This document shows, piece by piece, positions 35,399-48,289 of a stretch of DNA of 64,000 nucleotides; the stretch's first letter is position 1; each line of letters opens with the position of its first letter. The DNA comes from Kalmusia sp. IMI 367209 (lineage: Eukaryota > Ascomycota > Dothideomycetes > Pleosporales > Didymosphaeriaceae). Below the pieces are notes generated by a model. It saw nothing but the letters and a program-made list of their open reading frames with translations. It had not been told where the DNA came from and did no database searches. The translations under genes were made by a program, and so were the position numbers. The stretch is from positions 806,001 to 870,000 of the forward strand of contig JAPEUQ010000017.1 of the NCBI GenBank assembly GCA_027946365.1, read 5' to 3'.

Positions 35399-36984
35399 TC
35401 ACCGTCCCTTCTTGCTGGTGCGCTTGAACAGACGGCTAACGAGGTTGCCGTGAGGCTTCGGCTTGACATAAAATGGACCCTTGGTTCCGTTCATGTCGTC
35501 CGAGAGCGGGAGGTCTTCAAGAGCGAACGGGTCGTCTTTGACACCCTTTTGCCCCTGCCAACCATATAGCTGTTCCTCGTCTGCCCTTAGATCCGGGCGA
35601 GTGAGGGTCATCCGTAGCGTCATTTCGCGGTTGAGACGGCCAGTCACGGGGTGGATCAGAGGCACGCCAGTCGAGTCCATGGAAGACGAGAAGTTGGACG
35701 ACTGCTTGCGTGAATGATATCGGAAGGAGAGTCCTGCGCTGGAGGGGGTGACGGGAGATTCAAAGTCGGCTACCGAGTCAGTGTCCGATTCCAGGCCCTT
35801 GTTGTCCTCGTCGTTGTCCTCTAAAAAGGAGATGCGGTCATCTTTCAAGAAGGTCTGCATGTCGCGGCTGAAGTTGCGGGCATCGGTGCTGATGGGTGGC
35901 AGGTGGTAGCGAGGCGGCATGGGATCGTCGCCGCTCGACGAGGGAAAGCCAAATTCGACCGCCTCGTCAAACTTTTGCGGGGAGGCAAGGAACTGCAGCT
36001 TCTTGCGCGTCTCGGCGTCTCGGTAGTGCGTCGCCTCAGGGTCGAAGACGGGAGCAGCAGGCGTATGCGAGGAACGGCGCCCTGAGACCGACTGCGAGTG
36101 GGCGCGCTGGTGCCATGGCGCGGTTCCACGAGCGGAGAGCGGCTCGGGCGACAGAGGCGCTGAAGAGGTCGAGGTGCGCAGGGGGATGTTGGTGAGCGAC
36201 AGGGTCCGTCTGAAGCTCGCCCGCGAGGGCTGGGAGGTCAATGGACTCATGGTGTCGAGGTACAGCAGGCTGCTTTCCGTGTCTGCATCCAGCTCTTGCG
36301 CAGGGCCGTAGGGGGAGGCGCGGGTGGGAGAGATGGCCGTGGACGAGAGGCTGGACGAGAGGCTGGCCCGGCGCCTGAGGGTGCGGCCACGCTGGGAGGC
36401 AGAAGTGCCGTCGTCGTCGTCGTCGTCGCCGTCGTCGGTGGTGGTGGTGGTAGTGTTGAAGCCAAAGTGGAAGTCGCTGAAGCGCTGCTCTTCGTCGCGG
36501 TGCAGGCGCGGCGGAGGGGAGGACGCGGTTGGCAAGAGCGACTGGTCGCACCTTCCGACGAGAATGGTCTGCTCCTCGCGGGAAAAGGCGCTCCTCTGGA
36601 CTTTGGGTGGGAGCGACAGGAAGAAGGATGCGTCGGCCTGGGCGATGGAACGGTCGTGTTTTAGGCTTTCGGCTCGTCGACGTCGGCGACGTGACGATCC
36701 CAGCACTGGTATCGAGCGATGGATGGCGGTGGAGCGCGCACGGGACGGGCGCGCTGTGTGTTTGTGCTCCCCTTGCAGCTCGTGCAGTGCGTGCTCCTCT
36801 GCGATGCGCAGACGCTCCAGCGAGCTGAAATACTTCCTCCTGCAGGCGCTATAGTCAGCATCGATGCTATGGCTTGGAATGCTGTCAGGTACCGGCCCGT
36901 GGTGGGGTGGAGATGAAGAGGTTTATGCGCCCCTATCACAATCACATCTTCCCCCAGCAAATCACGGGTGCAGCGACTTTGCAT
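35399..36984 (-). CDS. Conserved Ser-rich fungal protein of unknown function
   Basis: Two exons (36984-36893 and 36839-35399) joined by a 53-bp GT-AG intron with a gctgac branch site give 510 residues. The N-terminus has a helix, KYFSSLERLRIAEEHALHEL, then a block SIAQADASFFLSLPPKVQ and the acid-basic phrase REEQTILVGRCDQSLLP. The middle is Ser/Thr/Pro-rich with an Asp7 and a Thr6 run. The C-terminal third is the most protein-like: ATHYRDAETRKKLQFLASPQ, KFDEAVEFGFPSS, then HPVTGRLNREMTLRMTLTRP and a basic end RLFKRTSKKGR. I recall this architecture in unnamed proteins of many filamentous ascomycetes. No catalytic motif or membrane segment is visible; a regulatory or scaffold role is only a guess. 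Confidence 0.8.
36409..36452 (-). repeat. Triplet-rich tract encoding Thr6 and Asp7
   Basis: Runs of GTC and GGT triplets on the plus strand code for Asp and Thr runs on the minus strand in the Ser-rich gene. Slippage-prone, likely length-variable. Confidence 0.8.
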
Positions 36985-38400
36985 GGCTGTACGCACCTCA
37001 ATGGTTCAGGCAACGACTCAAACTCGGCATGCGAGCACGGAGTGCCCTTTGCCTTCTTCTTCATGGTGCCGGCGGGGCTGCGGTTGAGTTGGCTTTGGAG
37101 CGCGGGCGGGCGAGGGCTCAAGCTGCGTGACGTGGTGGCCGTTGCAGGTACATGTGCGTTTTCGAGCACCAAGGCCCCTAGCCCGTGAGCGCGTCGAGCG
37201 TCGTGGCTGTCGTCGTTGGAGTCGACGTTGGATCAAGAGATCGATCGACCGGGACGGCGGCCAGCGTGGTGACGGGGCAGCTCTGGTATAAGAAGACGCA
37301 GACACGCAAACAGGCGCCGCCCAGTTAATGAAGGCTCCCGAGGCAGACCATTCACCAAGGGAGCACGGCGCTGGCGGCTGCAGAGAGCATCCGAACCACA
37401 TATGCAGCCGTCCACCACTACTGCGCCGCCAGCCTGAACATTCCAGCGCCTGGCCTTCGCCAGCGGTTCGTCGAGATCCGTGCCGTCCATGACCAGCTCA
37501 CCCACTCAGGCTCCTCCAAGTCGCCGCGGCCGTGGCATCCCTGGACCATGGAACACGCCCAGCGCCTCTCGCCACGAGGCGATTCGCGCATGCTGCGGAT
37601 ATCTTCACCACCGCTGCCCCTACCGCCCACTCCACCACGAACCAATGGCCGCCCGCTTCGTGGTTGCGCAAGTTTACGCCCCCGCTCTGCTCCCGCCCAC
37701 TGTTTCAGGCCGGGGGGGGGGATGTTCGTTCTTCAGGAACAAAACACGGTGAGCGGGCCCACTTCGTCAGAGAACAACTCCGCACTACGGCCTGCCCCAG
37801 AACTTAGGCGTGATAGACGCCGGGATATTTGATGGAGCCCATATCGCATGCACCGTCACTGGTAAACCACCTCATCACTCTGTCTGAGATTCTGGAACGC
37901 CATGTGTCCCGTCTCCCGATGGCCCGAATGCTGGCCCAGGCTTCCTCTCCGATGGTGCCACCGAGCTGCGCAAAATATCGCTGCCCGCATCGTGTAGCCT
38001 CGCCAACAGACGCCGTGTGAGTCTGGCGCAGCTGGAGCTGAACGCCCGAGCCCGTGGGCTCTCTGCCTGCTAGCCATCATAGGAAAGAGGGCCATTCAAC
38101 AGTCGTCGACGGCGAAAACGTGGTGCCACGCCATGGTATGACCAAGGGTATCTAAATAGAATCATAATGCTCGAATACGCAGTGTGCCCGCCCTCGTGTC
38201 CCTCTCATCAATTGATTATCCTCCAGAACACTAGCAATATTAGCACCGGCCCGCACCCCTGTCGACCCCAATACCATACCCAGAGCTTGTGCCTTTGCCA
38301 AGCCCCCATTCAACCAAAATAGCGCCAGATCCAAAGTATAGAACGGCCGGCCCGTACCTGAGCAAAAGGCACCAAAGTGACGCCGGCCCCAACAACCACC
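36985..38400. other. GC-rich intergenic region
   Basis: It contains the promoter and leader of the Ser-rich gene (right of 36984) and the 3' flank of the ELMO gene. Several 60-127-codon frames overlap on both strands, but all are Pro/Arg/Ser translations of GC-rich DNA. A minus frame at about 38152-38334 (ending RAHCVFEHYDSI) cannot be joined convincingly to the ELMO gene. Confidence 0.4.
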
Positions 38401-40723
38401 CTATCTTGTTCCTTGTTCCAAACAAGCACGCCATGGAAGAGGTACCATATGCATGCAAACACGTTGTTGCGACAGTTTCACACCCCCTGCTTCCATACCG
38501 CCAATGTCGTAATAGTAGTCATCATCCAGTCCCTCACGGCTGGGTAGGATGGGCTCCTCCATGCCCACATCCTCAAACCGTACGTTGAGCAGTCGAATCT
38601 TCAGTCCATAGCCGCCGATGAGGTTGACGAGCTTGTTGGTGTCCGCCGTAATTGGCTGCTGGTTGAGCAGCATCAGCAGCCCGTCGAGCCACTCCGACGC
38701 CAGTGTGTGGCTTTGCGGATGGAGCTGAAGAAGAACAGACTCTTTCTGCGTGCCTTTGGACGCATCCGACATCTGTCGTGCGTGGTTGTTGGGTGCAGGT
38801 ACATATCCGTGAATGGTGATTCTTGTCGAGGTAGACGCATGGCCGGCGTCGCGAAGCGTGCTGTCAGACGAGGACGTGGATGGGGCCGACGCCGAAACGT
38901 TGCTGACGACCGAAGACACGATGGAAAGATCGACTAGAGATGCATGTCAGCCACAGCGCGTACACTATTCCATAGGGCCACAGAAGCCTACTTTTTTCCT
39001 GTAAGGCATCCAGCCTAGGCTCTGTTGGCAGCTTCTCATCGAAGTCCGAATAATGCAAGTATCGTCGGTTATGTGAAAGTCGCACAAACCGCCATGATGA
39101 GGGCACAGTTCGGCTGAGGGTTTTGGATGTCACTGGTCCTGCTTCCGTTCCATAGTTCATGGTCTGTGGAAACCAGGCGCCCTGGAGCAGACACCTGATG
39201 CGCTGCTCTTTGACAAATTGAAGAGCTTCATGGTTGAGCTCATCCCTAACTTGTCTAATTCAGGTCAACATCAGGATTCTCAGACTCAAGGATAGGTACG
39301 AACCGTAGGTGATGGCCCCAAGCATCCTCATACGTGAGTTCGAGCAGCTCCATCTGGAGTTCTCGTAGTCGTTGGATGTCAAACTCCGCCAACTCGTCCT
39401 CGACATCCTTGATCTCTTTCGTACGGGGGAGCCTGGCCTACTATTTGCTCAGTAAGGATCCGAACCAATTCTTCAATCTTCTCAAAATCCTCCGTCTGTG
39501 CTCCTGCCGCCTTCCAAAGCCGGATGAAAGCATTCAGCCCACTCGTATGCAATCTTGACCAATGCAAAAGCAAAGGCTTAAATGACCTATCAAAATTTGC
39601 TCGTGACTCCAGGACCGTGTATCTATTAGATTCCGACTCATCTGGTTTATCGACCTCGAAATGCTCATACAAAATTGAAGTGACCGCAAGACTCGCCCGG
39701 GCAACTGGACAACGCTGGTCGAGCGGCTCTGCTGACTGCTCAAGCAATAGCTTCTGGAAACCGTCTTCGTTTTTATAGACAAAATCGGTGAGGTCCATCA
39801 ACCCCAAAAATCCCGTTGAACTGAATTCAAATGCTGGCGATTCACTGTCGAACCCTAAGCGCCTCCATTTCGCTGGGTTTTGTCGCTTACTGCCCTTGGG
39901 GTCTGTCCCTGCCTGATCTGGATTGCTTGCGACGTGGAGTCCACGGATGGCTCTTCGGTGATCTGCCTTTTCAAGATCGACCTTCTCTTCTCTCCACCTC
40001 CTTAATAGGATTTTAGTCAATGACTGAAAGTCCAGTAATGGATGTGCCAAATCTTGTACCGCAGAACTCTGCATCAGACCATACACGCTCTTGATTACAC
40101 CTAGTTCCTGCAGCTGCTTTATGAACCGTGGCCACTCAAAGTCTGCGTCGTTTGCGATAGCGTCTCGCATGAGAGCGTTTATGAGTTGGAGAGAGTTTGC
40201 GCAAAGGGCGTGGTCGGCGGAGGTCATCTTCTCGACAAGGGAAGGCAAGAATTGTGTGTGCGATTCGACCACAGGCTTCAGTCGTTGGAAGCCAGTGACC
40301 CCGGGCTGCGAATTGCGGTGCGAGGGGTGGCCAACAATGGCAGCGAGAACAGACATTGCGCCTCGATTGACGTTGACGAGAGGTTGTGCGACTACTAGTC
40401 CGACTATCTATTCACCTTTAGGTCAAACATCAGATGCCGGTCTTCTTCGTACTCACTCGTTTGATGAGGTCGTCTGTAACGTGGTCCCATCCTTTGTCAA
40501 GTTCTAGTAGCCGCGACAGGGATGTGAGACAGTATGCTAGTGTGTTGCCGGTCGAATGCAGAGCTAGGAACCGAAGCTTGGGTAGACCCCCTTCCTGTAT
40601 GAAGACATCCGCAAACGAGGGGTCCCCAATCGCATTTTGTAATTTGAACACTGCCATCTTCCGGACTGACTCTTCATCACTCCCCAATCGCTGAACCAGC
40701 TCGGAAACGTTGAGATTGTCCAT
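38401..40723 (-). CDS. ELMO/CED-12 family protein (Lmo1-like), with an apparent single-base frameshift
   Basis: Exons 40723-40457, 40407-39304, 39254-38992 and 38933-38401 give 721 residues if one base is dropped from the G5 run at 39425-39429. The start is MDNLNVSELVQRLGSDEESV, an armadillo-like region. The ELMO core follows (SALQLINALMRDAI-type helices, LELTYEDAWGHHLR, EALQFVKEQRIRCLLQGAWF), then a PH-like part (SWRFVRLSHNRRYLHYSDFD) and the end DDDYYYDIGG. ELMO proteins pair with DOCK-type exchange factors; in yeast Lmo1-Dck1 acts on Rho5. Without correction the frame runs QAPPYERDQGCR and stops; with it, QAPRTKEIKDVEDELAEFD reads on smoothly. Later phases then agree to the stop. The last few dozen residues may be altered by an unrecognised final intron at 38498. 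It is divergent from the six-CxxC gene. Confidence 0.85.
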
Positions 40724-41293
40724 GTTACTGACAGTGCGAATTGATATCGCCGTAGGGCGCGAAATTAATGACCTCAGGGGTAATTAGATAGTCTTCGTAT
40801 AAAAAAAAGTCATGATACCAAATAAGAGTAGCAGTAAGGCAATACCCAGTCCCAAAAAGAATAGAAGCCTGCCGGCTGCGAGTCGGCCAGTGTATGTACA
40901 ATTATGTTTGGTGGGTTGGAGCGCGATGCGGAGGACAATGCGCCGACGCGCCGCGGTTGCTTGGCACACGTGAAAACGTCGTGGACCCCGGACCCCTGCA
41001 TCCATCATAGGCTGGGTCGCTTGGTGCCTGGATCAAGGATGGAGCTAGTTGATTCCGAGCAAGGTCGACTTCCCTCCGCCAGGACAACAACATCTCTGCT
41101 CCGTCTTCTTCCTGCACACGTTGCTCGTTCCCATGTCGCTTTTTGGTTGTGCCCAAAGCATTCTGTACACAAGAGCATTCTCTGCGTTTTGCTGAACAAT
41201 CGTTTCCGAGCTTTTCGCCGCCTTTGCACCTTCTAGATACGTCTCTCACCGTCATTCCATCCTCCGCCTCCGCTTCACCGTCAACTCCCCGCC
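40724..41293. promoter_or_regulatory. Divergent promoter region (ELMO gene / six-CxxC protein gene)
   Basis: 570 bp separate two opposite start codons. CT-rich sequence precedes ATG 41294. Specific binding sites were not recognised. Confidence 0.45.
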
Positions 41294-42013
41294 ATGGTCT
41301 ACATTACATCCGGCCTATTCGGCCATGACCACGCACACGAACACCCGAGCGTCTCCACTTCGACCCACATGCACATGCGGAACAACATGGCAGACTCGCA
41401 ATCTACAACCGGGCTTGGCAAGAGGAAGCGGCGAATAGAGGGTGACACGGAGGGACCGATCTCGAAGCAGGAGCGGACATGTGATTTTTGTCCTTCGTTC
41501 GGTGATGATATACACAGTCTCGGCAACCATAACTCCTCATACCTACGGTCGTCCCCCAACGAAGCCATGCTCAGGCTTCACGGTCACAACCTCGCATCAC
41601 ACCAGGGGAATGGGTACTGGTCACATTCAAAGCTATCGAGCTTTTCAAACTTCGAGCGACGGCCAGTCAAACAAATAAGACGACTAAACCCGAAGATATC
41701 GCTTGTCAAGACACCGTCGCACCTCATGGACATCGAACTGGATCTCATGCCAAGCTCACCGCCTGTCCAACGGACTGACGCACACGCCAACTCCGATCTC
41801 CGACCATGCCATGCCTGCAGTACAGCACCGAAACGAAAGAGAGACCTCGAAAATTATATGGACTGCCGGCGATGCGAAGGAAGGACCTGTTATATATGCG
41901 CGAGAGAGTGTTCTGGGTGCCAGAAGGCTATTTGCAAGAAATGTATTGTGGAAGTTGGGCGAGAGGGGGAACCCTGGTGTTTGGAATGTTACTCGCGGCA
42001 CATCAACACTTAG
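41294..42013 (+). CDS. Fungal protein with C-terminal six-CxxC zinc-binding region
   Basis: A single exon of 239 residues starts at ATG 41294 in good context (cgccATGg). The N-terminal 165 residues are mostly polar, with His-rich HDHAHEH, a likely nuclear-type basic cluster GKRKRR, and an isolated CDFC pair. The last about 65 residues carry six regularly spaced CxxC pairs (CHAC, CRRC, CYIC, CSGC, CKKC, CLEC) from about residue 172 to 232. Twelve cysteines in this spacing could bind three zinc ions, as in a treble-clef or RING/PHD-like fold, but the spacing does not match a standard RING. I recall similar unnamed proteins in other ascomycetes. No catalytic feature is visible. A protein-protein or nucleic-acid interaction role is inference. 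Confidence 0.8.
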   Translation: MVYITSGLFGHDHAHEHPSVSTSTHMHMRNNMADSQSTTGLGKRKRRIEGDTEGPISKQERTCDFCPSFGDDIHSLGNHNSSYLRSSPNEAMLRLHGHNLASHQGNGYWSHSKLSSFSNFERRPVKQIRRLNPKISLVKTPSHLMDIELDLMPSSPPVQRTDAHANSDLRPCHACSTAPKRKRDLENYMDCRRCEGRTCYICARECSGCQKAICKKCIVEVGREGEPWCLECYSRHINT

Positions 42014-45000
42014 GAAATTTCTATTCGTAATCTGGAAGATATTTGGAAAGGGTAGGGGACGATACCGCTTCGTCGGCGATTAAATGTTCTGGCAAGGAAC
42101 TGAGCGTTCTTGAAATTTAGCATTTGGCGTTAGGTCTAATACCAGGAAGCGATCGGTAATTCATTTTAGCCTTGTCGTATGTGTGCACGACTGTCAAAGG
42201 AAAAGAAGTGCGTACACGTTCATCATGTCCACCACGCTCTATATGGAAAAGGAACGACCTGGGGCTACAGCATGTATATAGTCTTATCAACGACCTTCAT
42301 ATATCTCTAATAGTATTGAGTGCCAATCTACTGGATATCAGATAGCAATATACTTTCAGTTCAAGAATATAGTATTTGGGATGGTCGCCAAACAACTTGA
42401 AGTGGAGAAGGAAAGGTGGATGTTTATAGGCCGGGATGGATGCGTAGGACTATGGATCATCTCCGATGAAGACGCATTATCCTCAGTAAATCTACAAACC
42501 CTTGATCTCTACTACGATTCTACAATCGGATCCTTGACCAAAACTCTTCTCTTGGTATGCTCACTATGCAGCTACATTAGAGCCTACCGCTACTTCTCAA
42601 GTCGATTACCTACGGATTAATGCGAAGATCGAGAACGGTGTTATTGGCAACATTACTGGGGAGCGCTTGGCTGCAAGGACCTTTCACTAAGACCTACGCC
42701 ACAGGGTCGTTCCTTCTCCGGGTCCCGTGTGATTGCATCGTCAACAACCGCCCCAAGTCTATTCCAAACCCGTCTAGATGAGCTTTTTTTCTTCCGTAAA
42801 GCTACCACAACGTGTCCACTGTATGATCATACTAAGGTCAAGCGGAGGGTCGCTAAAATTTGATCCACATAACTATGCAGGCATATGCCGCTGTCATTTT
42901 TGTATTCCCCATACATCCACTCACAAAACTTGTAGCACACGTTTCAGAAGAGCTATAGAGATATGGTCGCACAAATGATGTGCCTGCTGTAGATTTTGGG
43001 GTATTCGCTGGGTGAGTTGTAACACTGCGAAGGGTTGACTCGTCCATGCGCTGAATTGTTTGACTCACTGTGTCTCTTTATAATTTCACAAAAGACTAGA
43101 AATGTTGTATAGCTTTGATATTATACGGTTCCCTATCAAATATCTAGAGCAAAAGAACGGCATGGCAGCTTCGTCGATCACACGTCTCAATAAGAAAAGT
43201 CAAATGAAATAGATGACAAGGAGTTGAATTGGCTAATGAATGGATTGGATGGGATAAAAAAACGGTGCATAAATCTAGGTATGCCGATAACCCGAAAGCC
43301 GTACCGAGAACCAGGGAAGTTCCTCTTCTCTCCCTTTGGTTATTCTTTTCTATTATGTCATACACCTTAAGTGAAGGTTCAGTAGCCTATCATCGTCTCT
43401 TATCCACATCCACATATAGCTCGACTCTAGTTCATTATGCAATTCAATTTAAGCACCTGTGTTATAAATGGTGGAATATTCTACGGTCTATTCATGTGCG
43501 AACTTCACAAAATGGTCAAGAACTAGGATATTATAGCGACTCAAGAATCTGATATCAGCTCTGTAAATGACAACGGTAGTAAAGGTGAGCGATCCAGCAT
43601 GAATGATTGTGACAATATATGCGCTGTCACGGGAAGTTGGTCATGAGAAAACGACACTACAGGCAACGAAGCAGAAGAGGATAATCTCGAAGAGTGGCTC
43701 CTCACCTGAGTAGAGGACGAATACAGTTGACCATGTTTCAAACATCAAAAACGCAAGGCTAGCCGCCCAGCTTCGATGTGCAAATTGTGATGATATTACT
43801 ACTATGGAAAGACATAGAAGAGGGGTGTCACATGATGTGACTTGCTTGGCACGTAAATATAGATCTTAGCTAGCACCATAGCTCTAGCTCCCCAATCAAT
43901 ACAATACATCCAAAGAACCACCTTGCTTAACAAGGGGCCTGCGAAAGCTGAAGACAGATTCCCAAGAGATTTCAAAAAATGTTACAATATAGTATATTCA
44001 AGGTAGATGAAGAACACGGACAGCCAAGCTGCAAGCATGCTCCTAAGAGCAGGAAGCCTTAGAGGCAACTCGAAAGGCTTGTTCATATTATACGCTTACG
44101 CACATATGCATGCATTGCATTACATTTACATCTCAGATGAGACTGGGCCAAGACCATCTACGGAGAGGCCGCCTCTACCAGCCCCTGCGATTTGCAGCCT
44201 GCATGTTAGTATTGAAGGACAACCACGGACCACCGAAGGCCCAGTGCGATACAGCAAGAGGCATGAAGCGAAATGCATATGATATCCACATTGCACAATT
44301 TGATTCGGAGCCAAAAAGAGGTTGGTCGTGTTGTAGAGTCATTTTCGATATCGTCTGTGGATTTGCGAGATACCGTGGTGCTGCGTGTGCTTCACAAGAA
44401 TGCCTACTAGTTATGAACATATTGCACAATTCATATTCCGTATGTGCGCACTTTGAATACAGCGCAAAATCTTTTGCCCTTATTGTGACACGTATTGAGC
44501 CTTGCCATCCACATGAATGTATGGGATCAAGCGAGAGGACGACAGTGATTTATTTTTGCCGCATCGTCGTCAGCGCACAGCACAATGTACTCCGATCATG
44601 AGGATCTCGGCATCAGATACGTGTAGCGTTGTACTTACGTCAACATCCAGCCCACAATCCTGCTTTCTAAACTTTGGTCACTGTTTAACAAACACGCCGC
44701 TTCTAGATTGAACACGTACGAGAACCCTTGCTCACAACCAACATACTAATACTAGGCTAGCCTTCGGATTGCTTCCCCGCTCACCGTTCAGCCCCTCGGG
44801 GCGGTCATGATGAAGCCGTGTGGCACGTGCACTGCTGTAGCATGCAGATGGAAACCTGAATGCGCCTCGCAATAAGGTTTATTGGATCCGCCGGTGAAGA
44901 TAGACGATCGCTATCCTCACTGCATAGTCACGACGTCATTTTTTCCTGGTTTCCTCATTTGGCTTAAAGCACATAACGCCTAATGCATGTTCGCGATCAT

Positions 45001-48000
45001 GTTACTACACGTACCCAGATGGCCAAATACCTAAACTCGAAGTCGCTGTGATAGTATCCACATTACAACTTGTACACCTCCAACAAACGTGTATGGTTTA
45101 TTAGATAAGTGAACTCCCTCCTCTTCGTGATCTAAGCAGTTGTTTAAATTAGCCTTATTGTTGCACTTATGTACTGCCCACCCTGCCTAGTTCGCCATCT
45201 GTAGCCGACCCTATGCTCTTACATACTCTTCTCATTTCGGTGTATGCGAGCGCTCATTGGTCATGGAACGCAGTCAATGCTCTGGCGGTATCGGTCAAAG
45301 GCTGCTCGTATTTGCGTACCAACATTGGTATATCCACCGTCCTGCTTATCAAGGACACGTTACGAAACTGAAGCATTGTAGCCGGGGGGCCCCCCTTGGG
45401 CCTAGACCTTGGTTGAAATAGTCAAAATATCTACTCCTCGAAAGGGTACAGGCGCTAGCGTTCGGCAACAAGTCCTTGCAGACGAACCCTAGGCGGTACC
45501 GCACCGGATCGGGTTATATTATTTCCGCCAACGCACCTCACTTGATGATGAATCCTTTCCACGATGTTAGAAATTGTGAATATGCCTTATCTCGTAGCTT
45601 GTCAAAGCATCTGGTCCAATTTGCAGTGTAGGTTTATGGGCCAAACCATTCTCCAATTCGTGATGACGTGATTTTGGTAATGGACTCCTACGGGTTTCAG
45701 ATCATCTCCTCTTCCGAGGGCGTTCAACGTCGTGCTCTCTTCTTGTTCGGTGAATCGTATCAAAATTGATAATCGTTAAATTAAAGCTTTTCTGGCGCCT
45801 CGATACACGCTGAGAAAAGACCATGATGATGATAAGATAGAATGGGTTTACAGTAGTGTGAATTCGAAGACTTGACATAATTTAGCTCAAACTTCAAAAC
45901 CGAGCAGCACACGGATGAAAGTCCGAGGCGAGCCACCATGTAGGATCGACTTCCGGGAGGTTTCTACGACTAAGTATTGAAATTGGAACGTGATATCTGT
46001 GTCTTACAAAGTATTGGGTCTCCAGATCATGCGTAAAGGTGTAAGCACGCATCTGACTCGTACGACTGTTGCCAGAGCTAGAAAGCCACGGCTCAAGGTA
46101 ACATTCCCATTATAGCGTATGGATTTTTGAAAAGCGAAATACCCGTCAAGTGAGATTTCCATTGGATGAAGATCCTACCTTGAGCATCATGAATCTAGCG
46201 CCCGAGATTTCGTCCTGTCAGCCTCTCCCAATAGATGACACCCAAATCACTGCACTTAATCGTAGGTAGCCGAAATAGAGGTGCAGGTGTGGTACTTGCT
46301 GGATGAGGCGCGCTTCGTAACTTCGCATCCACAAATTCTGAGGTTTGTCGCGCGCCTGGCTGCGTGAAAAGTTGCCCCGATACGGTACAAGTAGACACAA
46401 GGCACTGGACCAACGCGTAAAGAAAAACTCAAACACTTCATGGTTTCACTATCTTATGACAGGGCTATCATTTTAGTGCACGATAGACTATTTCGAGGGT
46501 CACAGCTACTTCGGCGCTAAGAAAAGGCAGATTCTGAGCCTGGTTGAACTCAACCGCGAATCTAAGATCGTCGGTGGCGAAAGGGAACCGGCGGCGATGC
46601 CTGCAATTCGGTCGTGATTCGTTGGTCAACCAATGCCCTTCCGACTCTCATCGCGATTCCTGTTTGAAATCTATAGCTTATCTCAGAGGAGGTACAGCCC
46701 ATACTCGACTTCTCTAGAAAGATGATCCCTTACTTGCAATGATATGTCCTCTGTATGCTAGGAATCTAGCACATTGGGAGTTGGAGACACCACAGACTTC
46801 ATGGTGCATGAATATTGCCAAGGCGACTACGCGCGCTTCAGGAGGGAGCATTTTTGGAAGGGGTAGGGGTAGTCGCCTGCCTGATTTTCTGCGGCTTGGT
46901 ATTTGATCATCATGGCAATCCGATGCTCTCACTGACCAATAACAAGACCAAATACGCAAGGCTTGGAATTTCTAGATCTACCTTAGATAATAGTAATCAT
47001 GGTTAGCCCTATGAGATCCATCTATGAAACGCGCAGTAGAGGCTTAGACTTGCTTCTGCCGCTTTTACTTACGACACTAATGCACACAGGCGCTTCACGC
47101 GATTGCAAAACCCGTAGCTGAAGAACCTTGCTAGGGAACCTTCAGAGTATGCATGTCTTTGGACGGGTTCGCTGCAGGCTGATGAGTTGCAGGGTCTGGG
47201 TAATCAGCATTCTTCCAAGGGTTGTGCTTTATCGATAGCCTTTCTACAACGGAGTCGAGAGGGAGTCCAGCATGGCCATTTTCGATACGTAAACACAAAT
47301 AACGAATCAGTATCAAGTATAAGAACTGAGCATCCGTCGCAACTTACTGAAGGTGAAATGTGATCTAGAATGGAGATGCATGGATGTAAACGCCGATACT
47401 GCTATTATCCGAAAACCCGAGCTTTGGCCTCGGCGTCACTTTTCAGCTCGCCTTTAAATTTTTTACTTTCCAGACAGTTGAACTCTGCCTCCCCACTCCA
47501 ATGTTCACACCCACCTATCAAGAATGTAGAATACTCTACTAGTATTAAGCCTACCGCATACTAGACTTGGTCGATATCAGAAGCAACAGACATAACCACC
47601 GAACTTAGTTGTCAGCAAGGTCTTGCATAGTGCCGTGGATGGTGGCCATTGGGCTTCGTCACCCCAGTCCTCGAAAACCCATCTTTTCTTGCCCTGTATC
47701 CTTCTCAAAAGCGGCCCCATGGGGCTTATTGTGCCGCAATTCGCGACTGCATGACAACCGATATGGAGGTACGCATATGGTTGCTATTGGTGCGTCTGTG
47801 GATCTGACACTTCTCAGTCTTTGTCGCGCGCCAGACTGCATTCACCAAGCCCTTGACCGAGCCTTCAGGGAGAGACAGTGCACCAGCTCAGCATCGCTGA
47901 AGCACTCTCTGCTACTTTGTGCTCCGTGGTTGGTCTTTGTCACTGCCTAGCGATCAGAATACATAGAGACGTGCCATAGAAGGACGATAGAGGAGCCGGC

Positions 48001-48289
48001 CTGCATATCGCCGCCCTACAGCCTTCTCAAGTCTGCAGGAGGCCCGGTAAATAACGCGTAAAAAATGATTGGAAGCCACTCAAGCGAACCGAAGATTGGT
48101 TGGAAGCAACTATGAAGCTACGCTGCTGCGCAGGTTCAAGCCTGGTGTCTTCGGGGTATAAAAGAGGCGGAAGCCTACCTCTGACTCTAACCCATAGATC
48201 CGTATAAAGGAACTTTTTTCTATTCACCTCCGCGATATCCGAGTCTCGTCCTGGAGTTTGTATCCTGGTCGCCTAGCCCTGCGCAATCC
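42014..48289. other. 6.3-kb gene-poor tract, longest in the window
   Basis: No gene is supported. Many stops occur in all frames; the longest frame (plus 44110-44601) has no family resemblance. A minus-strand fragment at 47131-47376 can be spliced into a 48-residue peptide but lacks other support. The DNA is richer in A and T than the core blocks. I could not identify transposon ends, a reverse transcriptase motif or tRNA genes. Confidence 0.45.
45384..45395. repeat. Perfect G6C6 palindrome
   Basis: Six G followed directly by six C forms a 12-bp perfect palindrome in an A/T-rich gene-poor tract. No role is known. Confidence 0.7.

Noticed and set aside
36036..36854. Several 100-176-codon frames overlapping the Ser-rich gene on both strands
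   Set aside because: They are shadows of a GC-rich coding exon with triplet repeats; the 510-residue frame has the conserved motifs and correct splicing.
38152..38498. Extra 3' exons for the ELMO gene (frames with VVVGAGVTLVPFAQ or LALFWLNGGLAKAQAL)
   Set aside because: No combination of donor and acceptor kept the frame convincingly, and the existing stop at 38401 is in phase.
44110..44601. 163-codon plus-strand frame
   Set aside because: Cys/His-rich random-looking translation in A/T-rich DNA, with overlapping frames of equal quality and no exons nearby.
47131..47376. Two-exon minus-strand peptide of 48 residues (start MHLHSRSHFTF, end KDMHTLKVP)
   Set aside because: The splice phase works, but it is very short, with a weak branch site and no recognisable similarity.
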